Of a stretch of 64,000 bases of DNA, positions 37,220 to 50,790 are shown one piece after another. This DNA comes from Protonemura montana. Lineage: Eukaryota; Arthropoda; Insecta; Plecoptera; Nemouridae. The stretch lies in the NCBI GenBank assembly GCA_947568835.1, contig OX387602.1:17721021-17785020 (forward strand), read 5' to 3'. Each line of letters starts with the position of its first letter. The first letter of the stretch is position 1. The translations under genes and the position numbers were made by a program. A model generated the notes under the pieces. That model was not told where the DNA came from, did no database searches, and saw nothing but the letters and a program-made list of their open reading frames with translations.

Positions 37220-40200
37220 TTTGACGTTTAATGAGTAAATTCTAAGCGGACTTAATTTAGATGCAACACGTGGACAAATAAATTGCACACTGATCGTTCT
37301 CTCTGAAGTCCTTAGAAGTTATCAAAAGTTCGGCCTAAATATCGCAAGTCCAAGATTTTTAATTACCCGGCATAAAATGCTACATATAACGAAGAGTCAT
37401 TAATCATATCAAGATAGTCTGTAATTAGATGGTATAATAACCATTCATTTCTCAAATGTGGTCATTTATGGTCAGTATTTAAAATAGGGGATAGGCATAC
37501 AAACGCGTCCGAAACGGCATTTTGATATCATGATTTCATCGGTGATTTAATTAATGGACGCCTTTGAAACCGAGTAGCCCAAGGGCCAGAGGCGTCGCTC
37601 CAGAATAAATTCCACTTAGACACTTCGTAGTGGTAGGTGTGCAGAAGGCAAAAGGTGTCATTTTTGTGTGGCGAGATTATTCAGCCATTTATTTATTATT
37701 ATTTTTAATTATGAAACGACTATTTAAAAAAAAAAAGTTACTTTCTAGAAAGGGGGTAAAACTAGTGAGAGGGTGCGTCTGCCTTGCGTTTGGGACTCCA
37801 ACATCTTGGTTGGTTTTGAGTTTGAACAAGTAGTCTATTTGTGGTTCGTTCTATCGGAAGTCATATCCTAAAAAAGAGTAGGTTTAATGCGGAAGTTCTC
37901 CATTCCGCAAAGGATATGTTTTATTTAGATTCAAAATAAACCGGATCTCTGTACAATTATTTCTCGTTTGAAGATGAATTGACAACTTCTTTACGAGTTG
38001 AATTTGATATTGGAGCAAAATTTGATCCGCACATTTCTATATTTACAGAAACCACTTTACAACGCAAAGCGAATAGAAAAGTCTCGGCATTATATGAAAA
38101 TCCATCACAATCAAATAGCAACAAAAACTTTAAAGAATGAGTGAGTAAAAATTCCTCCCCCGGCCAGAATTGCGAACATCATCGCCATAATTGTCATTTT
38201 CCTTATAAAGTAGACATTATCTCGTCAAAAGCGACAAGTACTAATTTTCCATGAAACCCGTAAAATCCCGAAGAAAGCTGCGTAGCGTAGCCCATAATTT
38301 CCTCACTTTGTTTTTGTACACTTCATCGTGTTAAATTACGTTGCATTTTTTTCACCTGCCAATTGCACGAGAAGTTGCATTTCGCGCCTTCTTACTGCAA
38401 CATATGCCGTTACGCAGTTCGATGCCATGCATTTACCGTCCAGGATTTCAGCGGCAAGTCCGCAGTCTGCAGAGTTCATCTCAGTCGATGGTTGGTTCCC
38501 AAACAAGCTTCAACATATGATAGGACAGAACTAGATTGTTATTTCTTCGAATTTTGGAAACATTTAATTTTAAGATAAGACCATGGATTATTATGAATTA
38601 TCCAGTGATTTTTTAAATCATTTTAAATCTCGGAAAATGGGTTAATTCGAATGGTACCATAATCAACCCAACCCATCTCAACAAAACATTTCCCCTGAAT
38701 CTATATCATTGAGTATTGATTTGTAATCCAGTGACAGTCCAAGCAAATGAGTTATTTGTTCTAGTTAACCAACAAACCGCTGAAGTGACTGTATCACCGT
38801 GTTTCTTCGAGATCGAGATAACACTCCATTAAAAATATGACCAAAATGGGTTTGAATGGATTTTTCATGAATGACCAGTAGACATCGTTTCACTATACAA
38901 ACACATACTCCGAGTGGCTCCAAAACCAACATAGTAATTGGATAGCTCATTAGTCAAAGCTTACCGTTGTGTTGAGCAACACAATAATACCTTCTTTATC
39001 ATCTGTAAGAGGGTGTGTGAGTGTTGGGATCCAGGGGGGGGGGGGCAAGGGGGGGGGGGGGGGGGGGGCAACCGTATAAATCTGCCATCTGACAGATTAA
39101 TGTTGCTGCATCCAACAACTCGGCGCAATAACTCAAAACCAAACCCCGCGCGTTTCAATGCAAATTACAAGAGAAATCGGCCAAATTCTTCTCCGTTATA
39201 AATTGATGTTGATTGGCAAATAGAGATGTTAGCAAGAAAATCTCTTTATGGATTTACCGATACATTTGATTGAGGTACGAATAAGAATTTTATTTAATTG
39301 CTTTTATGGGATAATGGTTAATTTATTCAATACAACATTACTATCCGTAGAGATTCTTTTTCATTGCGTGTCAATGAATAATATTCCGATAGTGGCTCAG
39401 GGCTCAAATAGGAATCACTCATCCATTGAGTGATTTTCTTGATAGTTGTAATCTTTTGTGCGATGATTTCCAGTCAGGTAATTCGCGCTGGAATTCCTCA
39501 CTCTATTCAATGATTTGCCGCCATGGCAATTTTGGTTAAACACAGACATTTATCGGTAAACAGAATAAAATCACAATAAAGCATAATTCTATAAATTGGC
39601 AAATTGAGTAGCTTCTCATTAGTCATGGCTATGCTGTGGGTAATGAGCCCCGGTGGCGTATTTTGGCTTCATGTACCAAGATGAGGTGTGCGTACCCACC
39701 AAGTCACCATTTCGCAGCTCCGTCTTCTTATTCTTCAACTTCATAAGCAACCAGCACTATCCGTAGATTACCCGAAGTGGCTTGCTCAAGGCGAGACATT
39801 CATGATGATGCACCAGACCAATTGTGAACCTGAGCAAGAGCTGTCGACCGGTGATCAACCGATGGTAGCCAATTGGACGGACTTTCAAAATTCATATCAT
39901 CGACTTTTCATCAACCGTCACGTATATACGTTCGTATTGCGACGTTTTGGGAGGAGCGTTTGCTGGAATTCGATTTGGTAAATCAGAACAGAAGGATATG
40001 CGAGGCATTATTATGCATCGCTGAATTTAATGTTCAATTATAGAATATACTCCCTTTCGGATTGCGTTACTGATAAACTCGTAAGATTTGAGAGAGATTG
40101 AGAGAGATTTATAGAAATAGTAAAATAATTTTTTTCTTCAATTTATGCCGCATTGCAGACCTCTATGTGTACGTATTTCGACCTAGAATAGAACTTTGCG

Positions 40201-43200
40201 ACGCTTATTTTCTAGTTAATGAATGTACTTTATTCCATAGTTTATTGTTCGCTTTTAGCAACGGCTGATAAGCAGGCAATTATCATCTCACTTAAAAATA
40301 GATCTCATTGCACACAGATCGTGAAGAACACCAGAATGCTCTTAGACAAGAAGCTGGATACGAATGCGAACAGAACAAAACTGTAGGTTCGATTGGCAAA
40401 GATTAGGACAAGTTTCTTTTTCTATACCGAGTACCGATCAATTTTTTAAACTACGAAAACATGGCACAGTTCTACCATGTTGATTGACAGTCATGTCTAC
40501 TTGTGTCAAGATATGCTCCATTCATTTTTTTAGGATTTTCTTTTGTAATCGGCTACGTGTAGAGCAATGGATACTATTTCAGATACCGATCAAAAAAAGA
40601 CAATTCATATTGGCCAGTCATTGTATAAGTAATACCTTTAGTTTAGACCGAGACCAGAATTGGTTTGTGACCACGTTCGTACGGGAAGGAATAACTGTTT
40701 CCTTCATAAGAAAAAAAAATGTGCATATCTCCTCAGAGGCCTTCTTAGGTTGCATCCTATGCAGTTTTAACATGCGATGCGAGAAACTGCTTATTTTGTT
40801 ATTACATCAGTGGCAAATCTTTGTTTTATTATTTAATATTTGCATTGGAGAGCAAATTAGTTGGCATAAACACTCAACTGTTTTCGCACCTAGGGCTGTA
40901 GCCACCACCAAGCGAATCGTGCCCAGACCAAACACACATTTAACACGAGTTCAATTAATTTACATCATTAACACCCGTCATAATTCATTAATAATTAACA
41001 CTCACATATGATTCGTGTTGCACATCCGAACACTTTTAATGACATATTGTTAGGATATAATTAAAATAGTTTTTTTTTTGTTGAATTGTCTTATACGATT
41101 GGAGATCGGCGTGGTTAATGAAAGTTCGTGTATCGTCGATATTCCATGCTTGCCCACCTGCCCTAAGCGTGCAATTAACGCAATTAAAGCGTAAAAAAGT
41201 GAAATCTTCGCACAATAACCATAAGCACTGCACATTATGCGTCCAGCCCCTTCCGCTGAACATAAAATATTCATGCTTTGATGTTGGGATATTATCTAGC
41301 TTTGGATTTAATGAAGGAGATCAATCACTGATTTCCATCTCACATAGCTCGAAACATTTATCGTGCGCATATTTCCAGCGCACGTAAGCTCATCAATCTT
41401 TTGAGTGATAAACCAGTTGATTTCCTTCGCAGGCGGTGATGTTCATTAATTAAATCTGCTTGTTTAATTGCCTCGGAAATAAATGGGAGTAACACTAAGT
41501 GACGAGTTGTTAAGCTACCTGCATTTTGCACAACAGCCTGGCACGGTGGTAACGTGGTATCGTGTAAAACTACTAGAAGGATGTGTGAGGGTTTCTGATT
41601 AGAGAAATAGTTGGGCGCGTGGAGGATGTGGTCATCTAGGATTGAAGATCTTGATCTCTGGTCTGTTTGACTAACAATGGATGATGGGAAGTCGATGGGA
41701 ACATCTGAGAAGACAAACAGAGATCAGTGAACCAGCCGAGCGGCTGATTTGTAAAGAAGAGCACACATCTCAACGAGGCAAGTGTGTTTACGACAAACAA
41801 TAATTTAAGAAATGAGGTACTCAACAGAAGTCACAAGTAGTGTGCGTATAGGGCCTTAAAAAATGACAAGACTTTTGAATCACCAAAAGGAAAGCTTTAC
41901 CAGAAATTTCAACGAACGCCCCCCACTGACGATTCTGTGTCGCCTCCTTATTTGTCAAAAATAAATTGTGTAATACATGCACCATCACACGAATGATGAC
42001 AGTTTTTATTTACTCACTCTTCAGGATCACATTGTCCTTATTTAAATAAGTTTTGTGTTATTTACTTACAAAGACGGCTTAGCTCTCCCGCTACAAAATC
42101 TCGCAAATCTAAATCTTACGCGTCTAATTCTCAATTAAAATGCAATTTATGTCCCATTGTGTGGCTTAGGGGATCGCGGTAGTCTTGCAAACGGCGGAGC
42201 TATATTAATCCAGCCACAATGGCAATTCAGTCTAATCAGAGAAAGGCAAAGTTTCACTGATGTTTACATACACAAATCCTGGCACCGGCACACTCCTCCT
42301 GAGCGGCGCAGATGACTCGACTACCTTTACCACGCGCATTGTGTAACGCGGGCATTGGTGCTCCTGTCTGCTAAGGAACACTCACAATGCTTATCTGTTT
42401 CATTAAGACGTCCCGCGTCGCCAATCGGCACATTGAATGAAACCAAAATTGATGTCAAGACGAATACACACACACATATGGAATGTTCAATAATGGAATG
42501 TTTTCTATTCCCCTGAAGGGGTCCACAAATTGACAAAAATAATGCACCATTGTGCCATGGTTTGTGTTGTAATGGTGACATGGTTCGCGGCTGTTCACGT
42601 AATGCCAACTTGATTGTGTGGTCCCCCGAGAAAGAGAATTTGCAAGTTGTTGTGATGTCCATTTTATTCGTTCGTTTCAATGAAGTTCCGAGAAGTATTC
42701 AAATAAATTTTGTTCGTTCCTAACGGACAGATCTCGACACAAAGCTCTGTCTATCTCATTAGAACATAGTTTCTTGTATGTTGCTTTTCGCTAATACTGT
42801 TCCATTGTATTTGGGAACCAACAGTGGGTCCATGCACTCACAGTAATCGGCATCGTAATGAGGTGCATCGATTTAAAACTCCTTGGCTCGTATAATTGCA
42901 GTGCATCCCGCCGCGTTAGTTTTCCCGGTTGATAAAATCGCGCGCTCGCCGATTTTTCTTTGACACCGCTCACGGAGTTTCATGCCGCCACGTTGCATCA
43001 TAGACAAACACCTGAGCAGCGCCTTGCGATCAGCGCACGGTGTCAATAGGTGTAACCTGTGGGGGGTTATGGTAATACCATGCTCGAGTGCATACTCCCA
43101 GTGCAGGCAACGGCATACGCCGCACCCAGTCGGGCGCATCAACGTAGTGCAATTTATTAAACTGCGTGCTGTATTTGATCAATCATTTACGCTAATCCGA

Positions 43201-43235
43201 CGGGTGCTTCTTCGAGCAGCTAGGCGGATTGAAAG
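37220..43235. other. gene desert, segment 2
   Basis: Contains the poly(G) tract and a TAATTA-rich stretch at about 40940-41005 (several ATTAA/TAATT words within 65 bp) that could bind homeodomain proteins. The 175-codon ORF at 40484 is not protein-like. Confidence 0.45.
39034..39068. repeat. poly(G) tract, G12-CAA-G20
   Basis: Twelve Gs, CAA, then twenty Gs. The plus strand could form G-quadruplexes and the region is prone to sequencing error, so the exact length should not be trusted. Confidence 0.95.
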
Positions 43236-43240
43236 GAGTT

Positions 43241-43330
43241 TCACTGGTGGCTAAGGCTCCGAGGCTGGAGAGGTAGGTGCTTATGACCCCTCCAGGCCAC
43301 TTGGGTCATCGTTCCGGGTTCGAATATTTT
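43241..43330 (+). repeat. tRNA-Leu/Ser-like relic with B-box
   Basis: GGTGGCTAAGGCTCCGAG resembles the A-box region of a long-variable-arm tRNA, and GTTCCGGGTTCGAATA a good B-box about 60 bp later. The middle holds an imperfect inverted pair CTGGAGAGG/CCCCTCCAG. Acceptor stems are not recognisable, so a tRNA-derived repeat is more likely than a gene. Confidence 0.3.
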
Positions 43331-43679
43331 TTGCCAGTCGTGAAAGCGGAACAGTTTAAAGCCCAGAAATGTGGTTTAGCGCTTAGACAATTGGTGATGA
43401 GCAGATGGGTTCCAGCAGCCGAAATCGATTAGGCTAATGTGTGCTAATGATCTCTGACCCAGCGTGGTGAAGACGCAGTCTTCGAGTGATCAGCTGGTGG
43501 GGCCACGCGCACGAACAGATCAAAGAAATTAAAAATGTTTTTAAGAAGTTTCTTTTCAGCTGCCAATCACTCATTGTGTGACCCTTCTCAACTCCAATCG
43601 GGAAATCGCTTCGAAAAAAAAATCATTTGATTTTCAAGCAAATTATTTCCAGTTTCGCTTTACTGACAGCATTTTCCAG

Positions 43680-44010
43680 CATGCACTCGATTCGATTGCG
43701 TTCGTGCCCGGCATACGATCTCCGGCATCGATTATTAACGTATTATTATTCCCATTTCCACGCGATTAAAACTATTTTTGATGCAACTCTGCGAGGATAT
43801 AATGGCGCGCGGCGCGCATGTACCGCGCAGTCGACTTGCTGCTGTCATGTTGTCGGCGCAATTAGTGATGACATTAAACCATGTGCCGACGACATGGATG
43901 CAGAGTCTTTCTGTGAGACGCTTTTTGGAGCCGCGGTGCCTTCAACGACTTTTCTTAGCTTTTCTTAGCGGACGACGCAGATGCCGTACACAGACCAACC
44001 CGTTGGATTT
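43680..44010. promoter_or_regulatory. CpG-rich candidate regulatory block
   Basis: Contains GGCGCGCGGCGCGC at about 43804, ACCGCGCAGTCGAC and several CGATT words. ORFs in three frames cross it, none recognisable, as expected of GC-rich non-coding DNA. Confidence 0.3.
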
Positions 44011-44014
44011 TTTT

Positions 44015-46860
44015 TTTGTGTGATACCTTGACTTGTGGTTGATATAAATCAGCTTTTTAGGCAACCAAACAACGAGAATATTGATTTAGAGTCGTAGGAA
44101 AAGAAAGTTGTTTTCTTCCATCAAGAACGCAAATTTAGAGCCATCTTTTCGAGTTCTTTTGTATTCTGCGTAACTTGTGCTATAGTTTGGTATGTAAAGG
44201 ATATCAATGGTTCTGCCATCGTGTGTCATTATTTTTTGCCAAGCCCCCCGCACGTCTGCTCTGTGTGTAGCGAATTTGCAATGACATATCGAACGCTGCG
44301 CTCCGCTTGGAGACTTCAACGCTGGAACGCGCACGCGTGCCATAGGGACAGTCGGTTGCTCTTTCACCGCGTAATGCTACAAGTACAACGCTTCTAGTAC
44401 CGCGTCTCCATATCGGACCAACACGCACAATCATTCATTGAAATTCTGCACAGATTTCGAGTTATCGTTATTATAAAAATCATTAAGTTGTAAATGGAGA
44501 TGAATGGCTACGCTTATTTACCAATGGTAAAGGCATATGAATTAAATGTTGGACGCGATTCGATTCAAGTCTATAAATCAGCTTCTACATTGAGTCGGAT
44601 CGAATCGGTCTGCTCTAATCTTTCGATCGAATGTCAAAGAATTGACAAGTTGCTGGCTGAGCCATGTAAGGTCTATTGTTAATAGTGAGATGCAGCCCTG
44701 CCTTACTTGCCGGCAGATCGGTTCGATTCAATAACAATAATTACGATGTTGCATTATACACGAGTGTACACGAATGCAATACAGTGCACTTGGTTCAAGA
44801 CATCGATCGGAGACGAATCGTTGTGAAATGTTTCATGAAAATCGCCTGGGAAAACTGGCCGGCGTTTAAAGATTTGATGTTCGAAGACTAAACGGCGATG
44901 TTCCTTTCACTTTGGTACAAGCAGAAGAGAATGGTTTTATTGTAATGAAGGGGACGGCCGTCGTGTGTGGTGTAGGTACGTTAACTGGGTGCCGGACTCA
45001 AACCGTCGGCACTAGGAAAATTAGCACAGAAAATCTGTAAGGTAGACAATTAAAAAAAGGATTAGCTCGTGCTCCTTTGGTATGGGTAGTTAGTTACTTA
45101 ATGTTTGAATTTCACCAGCATGCAACGAAAAGCTTTCATGAGCAGTATGTTATTCTGTTGGCACGGCAAGCATGTCCCATAAAACTTGCAAACTGGTATT
45201 TGGCTTTTACATTTTAAAGAATTTGTCGATGTGTTCATTGAATTTTGACAAGTGCTGCGAGTCTTGTCGTCACTAATATTGTTATAGTTGACCACGGCGA
45301 TGTTGTTTTGCCAAGCAGACTGTGTACCATTGATTATGCATTGTATAATTGAATGAAACATACAATTGCAGGTTGCAGGAATACATGCTCCCGTATCATT
45401 GTAGTCAATACGATTAATTGACAAACATCATAAAATATTAGCTAATGCAATCTCTAAGTGGACAAATAAATTATCGAGAGACACAATCGAACGAATGTGA
45501 TACAATGTCTCTCAGCAGAAGCGGGATTTAATGTCGGGGTCTAATAAAAGGTAACACATGCTGAGAAACACTTTTTTTCAAAAGGTACCGCTGAGCCGTC
45601 AACCGCGCTGCTCATAAGATTTCACCTGATCTAATTCGTATCAAGAATAATATTTCAAGAGAAGTGGAAGGGTTTTGAAGTCGTTTGCTAGAAGTGTCTG
45701 TGTACCGAGTTAAACTGAGTCCAGTCCTTCTTTATTCCTTAGACTTGAATTAACAGCTCACAGACAGTTGATCAAACAGAGCAAGCACACCTATCACTCT
45801 TGCTCACCAGCCGTATAAACAATGAACCGACAAAAGAGCAATCTTCTAAAGTAATTACACGATAGATTTACAAGTCCATAAAATAAGGTGTCATAACTAT
45901 AATACCTGACCATAAATAAGAACAATATTTCGCCAGATATCTAATCATCTCGTTAATTCTATAAATTAGTGTATTTATCTGGATTTATTATTCAAGTTTA
46001 CCTGGTTTCAGTGTAACCAATACACATGGTTATTTAGTAGTATACTTGATGTTAGTGTTTGTGTTTGTGTGTGAGATCTAATCAATGATTAGCTAATTGA
46101 TTGGTGTGCTTGCTGGACAGAGTGAAAGTATATGAAGTGTATTATCTCAGGGCGTAGTCAAGATTATGGGTACCTGATGCCTATGGTGTATGAATCTATA
46201 GCTACGATATACGATTGCTCCGCCTCGCCTCGTATGGCTCAACTTATACACGCCTCACGTCGAACAATGATATCCTGATGACGACCAACTGTATTGTTGG
46301 AATTATTGCACTGATCAATGATGATGATTCGAATTTTTCATGATTGATGATCACTTTTGGGTGGAGGGTGGAAATTTACTCCGAATGTAGTGACGCTTTA
46401 TGGATCATCGGTGTTGAAATATTATTTCACAATTTTGTCATTGGAATTTTTTTTAGCTATATTCACGAGAAGGAATGGGTGACTGAGGTTCAAATTGCAA
46501 GTCGATGGACATCAAGGCTTCGCGAAATACGAAGCTCACACTGTAAAAAATTTGCCCGGACCGGTTCCTAAAAGAATCCTAACTTGCTACCCTCAATATT
46601 ATAATCCACATGCGCCTTGTAATTCACAGGACAAAAATAAATCACCGTCATTTTAATCTTGACCCTAAAAAGTTTTACATCTACTCACTAACTAACAGTA
46701 ATGAACCCACAAAAAAACAGCTTAAGTGATGAAACCTCCACTGACTTTTGCAATAACTAGCTCAATAAATTAATTTAATAACCAAACAGGCAGTAATTCA
46801 TAATTCTATTATAGCTTTCCTCGCGGATATATTTGCATATCTGCACGCGTTACAAATTAT
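44015..46860. other. gene desert, segment 3
   Basis: No gene, repeat family or structural RNA recognised. Confidence 0.45.
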
Positions 46861-46864
46861 AATA

Positions 46865-47060
46865 ATAACAATGTGTCGATCGCCCTCCGACCCTGCGAGT
46901 ACGCGGGGCACCCGACGGCAATCATCTTGTTAGCGTGGTTCTGATGGCTCAAGACGCTTGACTTGAGTAGAACTCAGGATGGCGTCGCTCGGTCAGGAGG
47001 TTAATTGTGGTGTTAGCGATAAGAATCGTTGAACGCACGGACGATGTGCTTGCTTTGGTA
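46865..47060. promoter_or_regulatory. CpG-rich candidate regulatory block
   Basis: GTGTCGATCGCCCTCCGACC and GTACGCGGGGCACCCGACGG lie in a short GC-rich island, followed by GGATGGCGTCGCTCGG. No ORF. Confidence 0.3.
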
Positions 47061-49154
47061 AGGATCACTGACCACAGACAACAGCTGCTTTACTTAGGTG
47101 GGTTAAGAAACGGAAATTGGGCGAAGCTGTGAATTACCTTTGCTCTGTAATTATATAGTGATTAACTGGTGTTGTTCGATTCTTCTAACGTTGCCTGGAA
47201 TCATGTTTCTTAAAGTTAAACGAAGTTTGTAGGCCCTATGATAGTTCAGTGAATGAATTTTATTTTCTTCAGGGTCAAACTAGCGCATTTCTCGTACAGT
47301 TGACGGAAAACTCATCGAGGCGAAGCTTGCTCACTGATATGGCAGAATTATAACGAAACATAGTTTTTACTTTGAGGTTATGTTGCTTTAATTGACAATA
47401 TTGAAGATAAACTAGGCAAAGTTTGAGTTTCTGATTGATGCTTTACATTTTTAACCATCAAGCCGAAGGCGACGGTCTTGACAGCGACGTCGTCAATACT
47501 TATACTGTTATTTTTTAGCACAAATTAAGCGTCGATCCGACTATAAATTCAGTAGTATCTCTGCGTTTAAATTGATTATTAAATAACAGGTTTGCTTAAA
47601 AGGATAAACGAAATATGTAAATTACATTGGAAATGAAATTACTTGCTTATTAACACCGAAAATAAACGCTCCGTGCATCAATTTTCGAAAGCTTTGGCTG
47701 ACTCGAGATAAAATTGCATTTAATTACTGAAATTAGCGTGCAATTCGTTGGCATGTCCGGGCATTTTACTAAAACGATGGTGGGAATCTGGCGATACCAA
47801 ATTTAACGCCACATTAATTCAAGGCCAATTGTGTCCCACTCAGAAGCTAGATTATCGATTTCAGCCCCTTTAACTGACATAGCAGGCTCCAATGATAAAA
47901 CTTTCAATTTCCATTTCCATTCAAACGTCTTAAACACCGAATTGAATACATTCTCAAATAGCGAAATAAAAATCGTGATTTTTATGGCCGACTGCTCAGA
48001 TTAAGAAAATCCTTGACACAGCAAAGAAGAAAAACTTGTTCTTTTATCGTTTTCTCCTTATTTATGGAGATACAAATTTTATGTTAATGGTGGTGCAGCC
48101 AATACCAGCAGGACAAAGCTGGCCAGTAGGCTGGACACCTTTCATTATGTCCCTGCTTCAAATTTACTTATGATGACAATTTCGCACCTGTAATGTATAC
48201 GTACAGATAGCAGTAGTACACATGCCCATGAAGGGTAGCACAACTAATGTGTATACAAAATTGTTAAGCATAAATTGATAAATATGAATTTTTATTTCCT
48301 ATGTCGAAAACAACTAATAATTCATTCGCACAGCGATTCAGCGTTAAAAGAACGCGATATAACAGCTTTAGCGAACAATACAAAGATTTTTTGATTAAAT
48401 CTGTAGCCTTCTTTCAAACGTAGTACCAACAAATGACCTAGTATAAAAAAAAATTACAATCGAATATGTATACCGTGTTTATTTCACGCTTCATTACTCT
48501 ATCATTAATATAATAATATCGAAGATTTATTGTTAGCGTCCTTCTCCGCATATTGTTGAGTTGAGTATATTGCTGTTCAGCAATGCCGCAGTGTTCGTTT
48601 ATACATGTCTTTGATTACTATCATCTGTGTGATGCTGGTCTCTAGTCGACTTCATTATGCCATTAGCATGCAAGCTGTACCCGTGCACATGATTTTCAGA
48701 TTGTAGAACTGGCCCACGAATTGGCATCGCTTCTTAGGAGATTTGCTCTCGGCCAAATATGGGAGTACAGCATTTCAGCGTCCACCAATTTGAGTTACAG
48801 TGTCCGCTAGCGTCGACCACTCGTAATCTTTCGAGCATTTGGAAACCAAACCAATAATTGGTTATCACTATCTTGGCTATAAACCATCTATTGATTCGTT
48901 AGGCGACATTTTTGACGAGTGTATTTGATGTTTTATTAAAATTGGGCGTGCATATTTGATTGGGTCCGATCATTTGGCCCGATATAAGATGTGAGCTGTG
49001 TTATTACATGATCTTAACGAATCGTTTATTGTAATCTACTGACTGCCTAATTACACGTAAAGAAAGATATCTTTATTGTGAAGGTAGAGGAACCGGACAC
49101 TAAAAACCTGAGCGCATATTTTTTAATCGACCTTACCTATGCTTCGTCTAAACG

Positions 49155-49175
49155 TTTTTTTTTTTTTTTTTTTTT
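49155..49175. repeat. 21-base poly(T)
   Basis: An isolated homopolymer in non-coding DNA; it may mark the poly(A) end of a minus-strand retroposon that I cannot otherwise delimit. Confidence 0.8.
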
Positions 49176-50130
49176 GTGCGAATATTAGTGCTCCATATAT
49201 TTTGGTATAAAATCAACCTCCACATACAATAGGATGAGACCAGTGCTACCCATGATACGAATACACCATAAGTCAGTAGAGATCAGCACTGGGACTTTCC
49301 TGAAAACCAGGGTGCCCCTGAAACCAAAAACAAAACATAAGAATAAAAAGATGGGAACAAATCGATTTGCCTAAAATAAGTTTGGGAGGGAGATGACAGA
49401 ATTGATGGAATTTTCCAAAAATCTACATCTTTGTTGAATTTACAACAATCCCAAATTGCTGACTTTTGGTATTTTTTTTTCTTTGGGTGCTGTTCCCGAG
49501 TTCCCCTGCGTTCCCTTTAGCGTTTCCTTTAGCATGGAAGAGGGGATAAGGCCAGAATATAAGGAGATAGTCTGTGGATATGCGTACACCCGCTTGTACT
49601 GACCACTACATCACTGCCTGTGACCGCAACAGGAACGATCGAAATCTCTATGCCTTGGGATACATGCATTGTGTACACTGGGGTGCGTGGGAGATGTCTT
49701 AGCCGCCTTGAATGCAGCAAGTTTAGACTATGATCGTCCAAATAGCGACCCCGCCTTGCTGGACAATCGCTCCTGGCGTTCAACAACGCGAACCATTCGT
49801 CCTCTGAAGAAGTTAGGCCACACACACTCAATTGCCGTTCTATGATAAAGATGTTACCGAACCGTGCAATTCGCGGTCGTAAAATGTTGTCGAAAGAGAT
49901 TTTCCTATGCGCATTTTACAGATTACTAGCAGTCATTTCTATACCCGTATCGGTATATTATGCGATTATTCCGCGTTGAAAATATCTATGTATTTTGGAA
50001 CAAGGAGCCTTCGATGATATTAATGATCCGCTTCTTAGAGACCAAACACGGCTTAACAAAAATAAAACAAGATTTCGGAATACCTGGCTGAAAATAATTA
50101 TCAATGAAGTGACGTTACACGTTGCAAAGC

Positions 50131-50158
50131 AATATATTTATATATATATATATATATC
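50131..50158. repeat. (TA)n microsatellite
   Basis: AATATATTTATATA-type repeat of about 28 bp in the gene desert. Confidence 0.9.
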
Positions 50159-50579
50159 ATTGCGAGTCGGGACACGGTTGGTGACGCCATTTCTATTTGG
50201 TAATCTGCATAATAAAGTGATATATTTTCTAATTCGAAAATTAAAATGCACTGGAATCGCATGTCTGTGTTTCTGTGTCTATGCTTCGCGGTACACCCGC
50301 ACCTGAACGACTGAAAACCCATAAATTTCCCTACCTGCCGCGATTAATAAAAGCTGCGACTCTTCATGGTCCACAGCGCCGCCGCACATGTGTCTTGTTG
50401 GCAACGACAGCCCATGTGCACGCTTTAAAAACCCGCTCATTTAAATACCTTTAATTAGGCATTCTTTCTCCTTTAAATTGATTTCCATGTGCAACAAATC
50501 TTAGTCAAATATTAGCGATACAAATTAGTCTGGATAAATAATGTCCGTATCATAAATCAATAAATGTTAATCAAGCAGG

Positions 50580-50790
50580 AAAGGTATTTATGAAGTGTCT
50601 GGTTCGGCTGGCGATCCCCTCGCAAGCCCCGACCACGTGTTCGAGTAAGGCGTCCACCGTCACCTCATAGCGCCACCTCGCGACCTCCCGCGGCCAAAGG
50701 CCTTGTAACATTTGGATGCCGCGCTCGGCGATCGGAGCTCTGATTCATCGGACTACAATGCACGTCGGTTAGTCTTCGTCGCGATTTAGG
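50580..50790. promoter_or_regulatory. CpG-rich block with E-box and CTCF-like site
   Basis: Contains CACGTG (in GACCACGTGTTC), the minus-strand CTCF-like core described separately, CTCCCGCGGCC and GCGCTCGGCGATCGGAGC. No coding sequence recognised. Promoter, insulator or enhancer are all possible. Confidence 0.35.
50661..50685 (-). promoter_or_regulatory. CTCF-like core
   Basis: The minus strand reads CGCGAGGTGGCGCTATGAGG, a close match to the bilaterian CTCF core AGRKGGCGCT. It lies inside the CpG-rich block at 50580-50790. Confidence 0.4.

Larger units (their letters stand above)
47065..50575. other. gene desert, segment 4
   Basis: A patch at about 47690-47840 has several ATTTAATTA-type and GCATTTAAT words with moderate GC, possibly regulatory. 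Otherwise only simple repeats and short ORFs. Confidence 0.45.

Noticed and set aside
40484-41011. 175-codon plus-strand ORF
   Set aside because: Irregular composition with many Cys, Ile and Phe from AT-rich DNA, no domain, no promoter or splice context.
42705-42735. TTTGTTCGTTC, matching the start of miR-375
   Set aside because: Only about 11 bases match and no complementary arm is seen nearby, so no precursor hairpin.
49529-49831. 100-codon minus-strand ORF
   Set aside because: No recognisable domain and no supporting signals; typical of chance ORFs in a GC-richer patch.
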